Shown here: positions 58,276 to 64,000 of the stretch, piece by piece
How positions within the stretch are numbered: position 1 is the stretch's first letter
Layout of the letters: every line of letters starts with the position of its first letter
DNA from: Telopea speciosissima
Taxonomy: Eukaryota; Streptophyta; Magnoliopsida; Proteales; Proteaceae
Assembly (NCBI RefSeq): GCF_018873765.1
Contig: NC_057922.1
Location: forward strand, 15,451,563 to 15,515,562
DNA: 64,000 bases
Direction of reading: 5' to 3'
Made by a program: the position numbers and the translations under genes
The notes under the pieces: generated by a model
Databases searched by the model: none
The model's input: only the letters and a program-made list of their open reading frames with translations
Told to the model about the DNA's origin: nothing

Positions 58276-61200
58276 CTAAATGCCATCCAAAATATTGTTT
58301 ATGGTTTTAAAAAGAGTAGATGCCAAAGTCTCATTGGCTGTACTGATAACAGTCTGTGTTGGACTAATTTCTATCAAAGCATTCTTGGGCTTATAGATGC
58401 GTAGAAAACATGTATTATGTTCTCCAGCATTTCTGTCTTCATCCACCAACCCAGCAATGCCCCTTTCCTGCAAGGCTAGCAATACAAGATCTGGATCAAG
58501 CAGACCCCATTGCAGGAATGTTCTTTTTTCTAAAGCGGTACAATATTTCTGGAGCATTTGACTTTGTGAAAAATCAATCACTTCCCTTTTAGAGACCAAG
58601 AAATGTTTCCTGTGATTTACATGTAACTGCCCCTTCAATCTTGCAATTTTCATGTTTTCCTGTTTCATTATTCTTGGCTGAAGCTGGTTTGCCAAGTCTG
58701 TATCCAAATCAACTTTAAAATCATCCATCACTGTTGGAACGCATACAACTTCATTTTCTGAGTAGTGAATGAATGAACATGAATTCATCTTGATAGCAAA
58801 GTTCTGTTTCAAATCCTCGGGGAACTGCGATAAGCATTTAAAAGAAAAAAACATTTATATTATTGAATTGAAAGACTAAAAAGAAAAGCGAAAGAAGGCA
58901 AGCTCCAATTAGGCCTTTACAATAAAGCAAGGTTATATCTCCACAGTTAAAATCGAGACGTTAGATTTGATTACCAGAACAAATTTCGGCTGTAAAATCT
59001 CTAGCAAAGGCTGAATTTTCTGCATCCTGCAAACAAGCCACATAACTGTACTTAAAGAATGGTTACGAGGACCAAGCCAATAGCAGAAGTAGATATGCTA
59101 TAGCATTGTTTGAAATTTAAGAGAGTAGCTAGATACTTTATCCTTATCAAGGTTTTGTGTTTCAAGCTTAGGACTTGTAGAGATCTATACGCAAATGTTT
59201 GCCAGGTTTATCATGCTCAGAGGGACCAATACCTAATGCTGATGGGTACTACCTTAAAGAACATAAGGCTATAGCACAGAGACTGTTGTGCTACCGCTAG
59301 CACACTGTTAAGGTCATAGGTAGGTCCCACTGCCCTCTATCAAACTATGAAATTTCAGTCCAAACAGAGTCCTCCATGTGGCAGAAACTGGGGTTAAAAA
59401 ATGGCACATGCATGCTTGTTCAGGATTCAATTAACAATCAGATTACAAATGTTGAACATACTACTAAAGATGGATGCATACGAGACTGTTTGGCTTCATT
59501 TGATTGGTGACCCCTACTTTCTGTAATATTGAAAACTTCAATTGGCTTTTATATATCATCCGTCAAGTGTTCTCAAGAACATGACCAATCATAAAGATAA
59601 GAGCCAAATGACTGTACAGATTTTTGATGTTTCTCTTGACTTGTATTCAAATAATACCCTGCTTCTCTGTTTCCAAATAAGTTAATCACATACATAACAT
59701 CTGCCATAAAAACCCAACCTCTTGGGCCAAATTGTATTGCCAACTAGATTCCATTTAAAATCTTGGTGTAATTTCGATTCGGCCTTGCTGGCTTCAAATA
59801 TACCCATCAAAATGGACCAATAGCTATAAAATCTCCTTTTATTTTTTTCCTTTATTCAAATGATTGATTAGTGAAGTGTAGGTTTAATGAGTTGTTCCCA
59901 TGTCTATTCCATCATTCCCTAGATTAAGTCGCATCTTTTAATGTTTCCTAAACTTTCCACTTCCATATATTCCAGAATATCAATAATATTTCCACAGCAT
60001 TCCATGGTTTCCAACACTACTTATTTCCTTTCTATGGGACAGAAATAATGACATGTCTTCACTCTTGTTAAACCTCAAACCAACATACTGTTTTGCTTGA
60101 TCAGGCTGAAAAACCTAATACGATATTTAGGTGAATTTGGGCTGGAGTTGAGACCCTCGCATCAATGCAAACCTAATTCCAACTTGAGTATTGCATAGAG
60201 TTTAAGTGCTTAGTTTTTTGTTTAGGTACCGCATAGGGCTCAAGGAGCATTTGGCAGATTCTGACGGTCATTCCAGCTTATATTTCATTACAGCTAAGTT
60301 CATGGACACACCAAAGTCTACCAGGTTCTATGCTTGCGCAATAAGCACTCTAACTTGGGATCAGGTTGAAGGTTGTATGGTTGGGATTGGTTCAATCATT
60401 CTACAGTGCTCTCAAAGGGGAGGGGGGAGCGGGAAGGAGAGGAAGAAAAGAAAATAACAGAAACTATACAAGTTTTCGTTAGCTTAACCAATACAGAAAC
60501 ACCTTTAATTAACAAGACCAATCATGAACCCTTACTTCATTCCGGAAAGAAACGAACACTGAAGGACCTTCATCGCTACTGGCTTGAAAGGTGAAAGAGC
60601 AAGAGCAGTATCCACCTCTTGCTGCAAGTTTGCATAATGATAACACTACTCAGTGGAGGAGTCAGCTTTAGAATTTAAATGTAAGTATGTTTGTATGTTG
60701 GAAAAGCTACATACAATGTTGGAAGAAAAAATTTACAGAATAAAGAATACCTCCAGTACAAGTAAACAGTGTTGATCCCTAAACCACCGATGAAGCAAGG
60801 GAACAACAGGACCAAGCCGCAGACACCAGTGAGGAGAAAACACTATACAAGGTTCTCGCCACATTTTCCTGTGTACAAAAACATCACCTAGTTTAAAATA
60901 AATAGATCCTAGAAGAGGAAGCACTGAAATTTATCTTTCAAAAGAGGTTCCTATTCAGTTACATTACTGACAATAGGAAATCTGACAAATAGGTCTTTGA
61001 ACAAATGCAATGTCTTACAGTAAATTTGGTGAATGAACTGTTGGAAACAAATGAAGCTTCTTTTCTTTTATTAGCTCCACGTGCCCAAACAATGGATTGC
61101 CAGAATACAGCTGCAAAATTAAATTTGAGAAAGTATTATGTTTATTTTTCTTCATGACGTCAATTGTTATCAAATTAATGTGTTCATGGATTAGGAATAC

Positions 61201-61314
61201 TAAGTTCTGAAGAAAATATGCCTTTTGTTGACGCAGCTCGCATAACCATTCGGGCACAATATTGGTGAATGCTAACAATTCTTCTGCCACACTAGATATA
61301 ACAAATATGGGAAC
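58276..61314 (-). CDS. INTS9: Integrator complex subunit 9 homologue, C-terminal six exons (partial)
   Basis: Join 61222-61314, 61019-61110, 60751-60868, 60536-60621, 58975-59026, 58276-58824: 330 codons with the stop, phases consistent. IntS9 is the inactive metallo-beta-lactamase/beta-CASP partner of IntS11 in the nuclear complex that cleaves snRNA 3' ends. Recognisable segments are VPIFVISSVAEELLAFTN (exon start at 61314), FGHVELIKEKKLHLFP, EPCIVFSPHWCLRLGP, PFKPVAMKVLQCSFLSG and MQKIQPLLEILQP. The 182-residue last exon is the C-terminal domain. The N-terminal lactamase part, about half the protein, lies beyond the right edge; the intron after 61314 exceeds 2.6 kb and holds retroelements. 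The first donor here is GC (AAG|GCATAT); a GT donor at 61200 would add seven residues. Confidence 0.9.
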
Positions 61315-61432
61315 CTACAACAGAGATAAACAGTATGGGTTACTAAAAAGAATGACCCAGTAGCAACCAGAAATATGATCAACTCAAAATTTTAAAAAAA
61401 AAACAACAACCGTTAAGATATGTATATGGTAC

Positions 61433-61737
61433 TGTAGGGGCATTATAGTCAAACCCTGCAGTATTCTGTTTAGTTTTAGTTGGTGTTAGTTTTTATCTTT
61501 CAGACTTTATCTTATAGTCTAATTAGTCTTCTATTACGGCAAGGACCGAAGATGAAAAGTCTTCTAGTCCTTGCGGCATTGTAATTGTTAGTTTATATAC
61601 TGTTGGTGAGAGGACTGCCACAAGTATGGATTGTTGCTCTTCCTTGTGGCAGTGTCTTCTCTCCTTTCTTCCTCGCTTCTTCTTCTACATTGTTAGTTCT
61701 GTTTTCTATTTCTGATATTATTATATGATATCAGAGC
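61433..61737 (+). mobile_element. LTR with adjoining primer-binding site
   Basis: The segment starts 'tgtaggggcattatagtcaa', typical of copia LTR starts. At 61726-61737 it is followed by TGATATCAGAGC, one mismatch from the TGGTATCAGAGC primer-binding site. So this looks like a 5' LTR with a little internal sequence. No 3' LTR or pol is found before the window ends. It lies in the large intron of the Integrator gene on the opposite strand. Confidence 0.5.
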
Positions 61738-61739
61738 TT

Positions 61740-63254
61740 CTCCAAATCAGTACCTACCACTACTTCTATGTTTTAAAAGTTCCATTAGGAGTTTCTTCTT
61801 GTAGATTGCAGCACCCTATGTTTCTGTATATCCTATGAACCCTAGTTAAGGAAAACATGAAAAACTAGGGGTTATCTTCATGGTGTGTTGCTGTTTTCAT
61901 CTACTTACTGATTACATCTTGTGTGGATCCTGTACAGTATGAATCTAGACTGAAGACATCACAATATGGAGTAATTTACCTGCAATTTTCAATCAAGGAG
62001 CGGCCCCTTGCTCTGCTGCTGGATTTTTAGAAGCATACCAGGTTTGTTTACAGGTTTAATAAACTTCTTGTTTTTTTTTTCCTGGAACCCTTGCTCTCCA
62101 ACCCCATTCTCCGACCCTCACCCTTCACATTCTGTACCGCCTCCACCATTCCCTGATTTACAAACCTCATACCTGCACCTTCTCTACCTCCTACACCACC
62201 TGATTTTCAGACTTCAGATATTCACCTTCTCTACTATCTCTACCACAACCGAAGGTTTAATTAAAATATATATATCCTCTGACTTACCCCATCATCAACC
62301 CTACCTATACCCAATCCCTGTTTTTCAACCCACTTCTCACTCCCTGACTTTCAACCCCCGAATTTTCCTATACCCATTCTTGTTTAACTAACGACTCTAG
62401 GACACTAGTGCCAAGAGATAGAACCAGAACCAGAATCAGAACCTGCAATTCCATTCCTTTCACCTTCCCTACCGCCCCCACCATCACTAGGGCCCAGGAC
62501 CTGATCATATAATCGGAGGATAAGGGTACTCTGCTGAAGCAAATAGGAGCATACTTGTTTAATCCTATTTGGTGTTCTGTTCATCCATTAATAATTTTTT
62601 TTAAAAACCTTTAGCCTCTGCTACTTTACTTGACTTTTGTTTTACCTACAACACTACCTTCTTGCTTATTGTGGTATTACACTATTATATCCCTTTGTAT
62701 TGCAATATTACTAATTGTTGTATTAGTGGTTATTGATTCATTGCTAACTACTTTGTTAGTGCCTTACCTCTACTGGTTGGGTTGTCCACTGCCACTGTTT
62801 TAATACACTGCTCCACCCTTGTAGTACGTTATCTCTACTTGCCTATTGTCTTAATACGCTATTGTACCTCTGCATTGCATTACCTCTTCTAAGTTATTGT
62901 TTTTATTAAACTATTGTACCCATTGGTATAGTGTGATTTACTGTGTAGTAATCTGATCTATCCTGAACTATCTTGTATTTTATTTGAATCTTGGGTATTT
63001 TGCCTTGTTTACCTCACTTTGTTCTGATTTATCACTTTTGGTATTTGACTGTCTGTATAATGTATACATTATATTAAGTAACCTCTTGGCACTTTACTCT
63101 ATTAACCATACGTTTCATATTATATCTATATCTTATATAGTTTTTATTCTACATTGGTGCGTCAGGTAGACAGTCGGCACTATATTTTATCCAGCCAATC
63201 CCTTTTGTATGGATCCTATTATTTTTTTTATTATTCTTTACCTCTTCTTATATC
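61740..63254. other. Intron/repeat sequence without recognised features
   Basis: The stretch is T-rich on the plus strand, with a C/T-rich open frame at 62008-62391 that has low-complexity content. The part from about 62530 up to 63254 may be the 5' region of the following LINE. I see no coding domain. Confidence 0.35.
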
Positions 63255-63953
63255 ATGTCCTTTAATACTAATCTTGTTCTTAAGCATAGGATAAGATTTG
63301 CATCCTGGAACATCGGATCTCTGACGGGTAAGAGTATGAAGCTGATAGATGTTATGCGGATAAGAAGGATTAATGTTGCTTGCATTCAAGAAACAAGATG
63401 GAAGGGTTACAAAGCCAAGGCATTAGATGACTTCAAGCTATGGTACTTAGGAGATGAAAGCGGGAGAGGTGGAGTGGGCATAGTGGTGGACAAGGACCTT
63501 AAGAACGAAGTAATGGATGTTAACAGATTTGGAGATAGGATCCTATCTATCAAGCTAGTGCTAAACAATGAGGTTATTAACATAGTTAGCGCGTACGCGC
63601 CCCAGACAGGATTAGATGAGAGTGTTAAAATACAATTCTAGGAATACATGGATGGTTTAGCGCAAGGTTTTGATCAAGGAGAGAATATTATCGGAGGTGA
63701 CCTTAACGGACATGTGGGCAGAGATCGTAGAGGCTATGAAGAGGTTCACGGAAGATACGAAGTTGGGGAGAGGAATGAAGAGGAGATGTTAGACTATGCA
63801 GTAGGGTTTGACCTGTGCATTACAAATACCTTTTTTAAAAAGAGGGAAGAACATTTAGTTACCTACAAGCGTAGGCAACATACAAGCCAAATAGATTTCT
63901 TCCTAACTAGGTCTGACAAACTATTATGTAAGGACTGTAAGGAGAGAGCTTAA
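63255..63953 (+). pseudogene. RTE-type LINE, endonuclease domain (5' part)
   Basis: The frame from ATG 63255 encodes an apurinic/apyrimidinic-type endonuclease: RFASWNIGSLTG near residue 13, VACIQETRWKG at 37-48, GGVGIVV, SAYAPQTG at 113-120, then after a stop GGDLNGHVG, ITNTFF and SQIDFFLTR. These are the N, E, D and IDFFL-type motifs of the fold. A single TAG at 63639-63641 interrupts an otherwise open frame where the family has Trp. A frame change follows CKDCK near 63935, and the sequence soon passes into another repeat. The reverse transcriptase is not in the window. Confidence 0.8.
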
Positions 63954-64000
63954 CCGCTTACATCATAGTTATCAAGGCGGGAAAGCGACCATGGCGTTTT

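Noticed and set aside
62008-62391. Plus-strand open frame of 127 codons rich in Pro, Leu and His
   Set aside because: It is low-complexity C/T-rich repeat sequence between an LTR and a LINE, without any domain.

Overview
The window is nuclear DNA of a flowering plant. It carries plant-specific genes (the photosystem II subunit PsbS, an XBAT32-type ubiquitin ligase, a CBS/PB1 protein), many short GT-AG introns, AT-rich intergenic DNA and a dense mix of plant transposon families. The sequence alone does not fix the species. No bacterial, organellar or viral gene set is present.

Layout from left to right. At 1-1260 there is a probable minus-strand 5' end of a gene that runs off the left edge; I cannot name it. 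Repeats fill 1.3-5.6 kb. A complete four-exon psbS gene lies on the minus strand (5647-9124, 279 aa); its second intron holds a tandem duplication that copied the last bases of exon 2. The gap 9.1-12.2 kb holds a decayed Ty3/gypsy protease remnant and a hairpin-forming triple repeat. A complete nine-exon GPI mannosyltransferase 3 gene (PIG-B/APTG1 type, 541 aa) is on the minus strand at 12210-19098, with a probable leader exon near 19.9-20.2 kb. The stretch 20.2-28.2 kb is intergenic and transposon-rich (hAT-like elements, a foldback MITE, two LINE remnants). A complete ten-exon XBAT32-type E3 ligase gene (502 aa) is on the plus strand at 28791-40610; its introns hold a copia remnant, a MITE-like repeat and a non-autonomous LTR element. 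At 42.9-45.7 kb three DNA transposons sit in a row: a Pack-MULE that captured the first exon of a SIP1 aquaporin gene, and two hAT-type MITEs. A complete 14-exon CBSCBSPB-type gene (541 aa) is on the plus strand at 46387-56280. The last six recognised coding exons of an Integrator subunit 9 homologue lie on the minus strand at 58276-61314; the gene continues past the right edge, and the visible part of its next intron contains an LTR remnant and an RTE-type LINE.

The genes do not form a pathway. They are independent housekeeping or regulatory genes: photoprotection in thylakoids, GPI-anchor synthesis in the ER, ubiquitin ligation, an adenosine-ligand sensor type protein, and snRNA 3'-end processing. 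In every gene assembled here the exon phases join without a frameshift, so the models are internally consistent.

The most notable observations are the Pack-MULE with its 9-bp target duplication and intact SIP1 exon, the exon-2 fragment duplicated inside psbS with a destroyed splice donor, a likely GC-AG intron in the Integrator gene, and an unexplained coding-like exon just downstream of that gene's stop codon.
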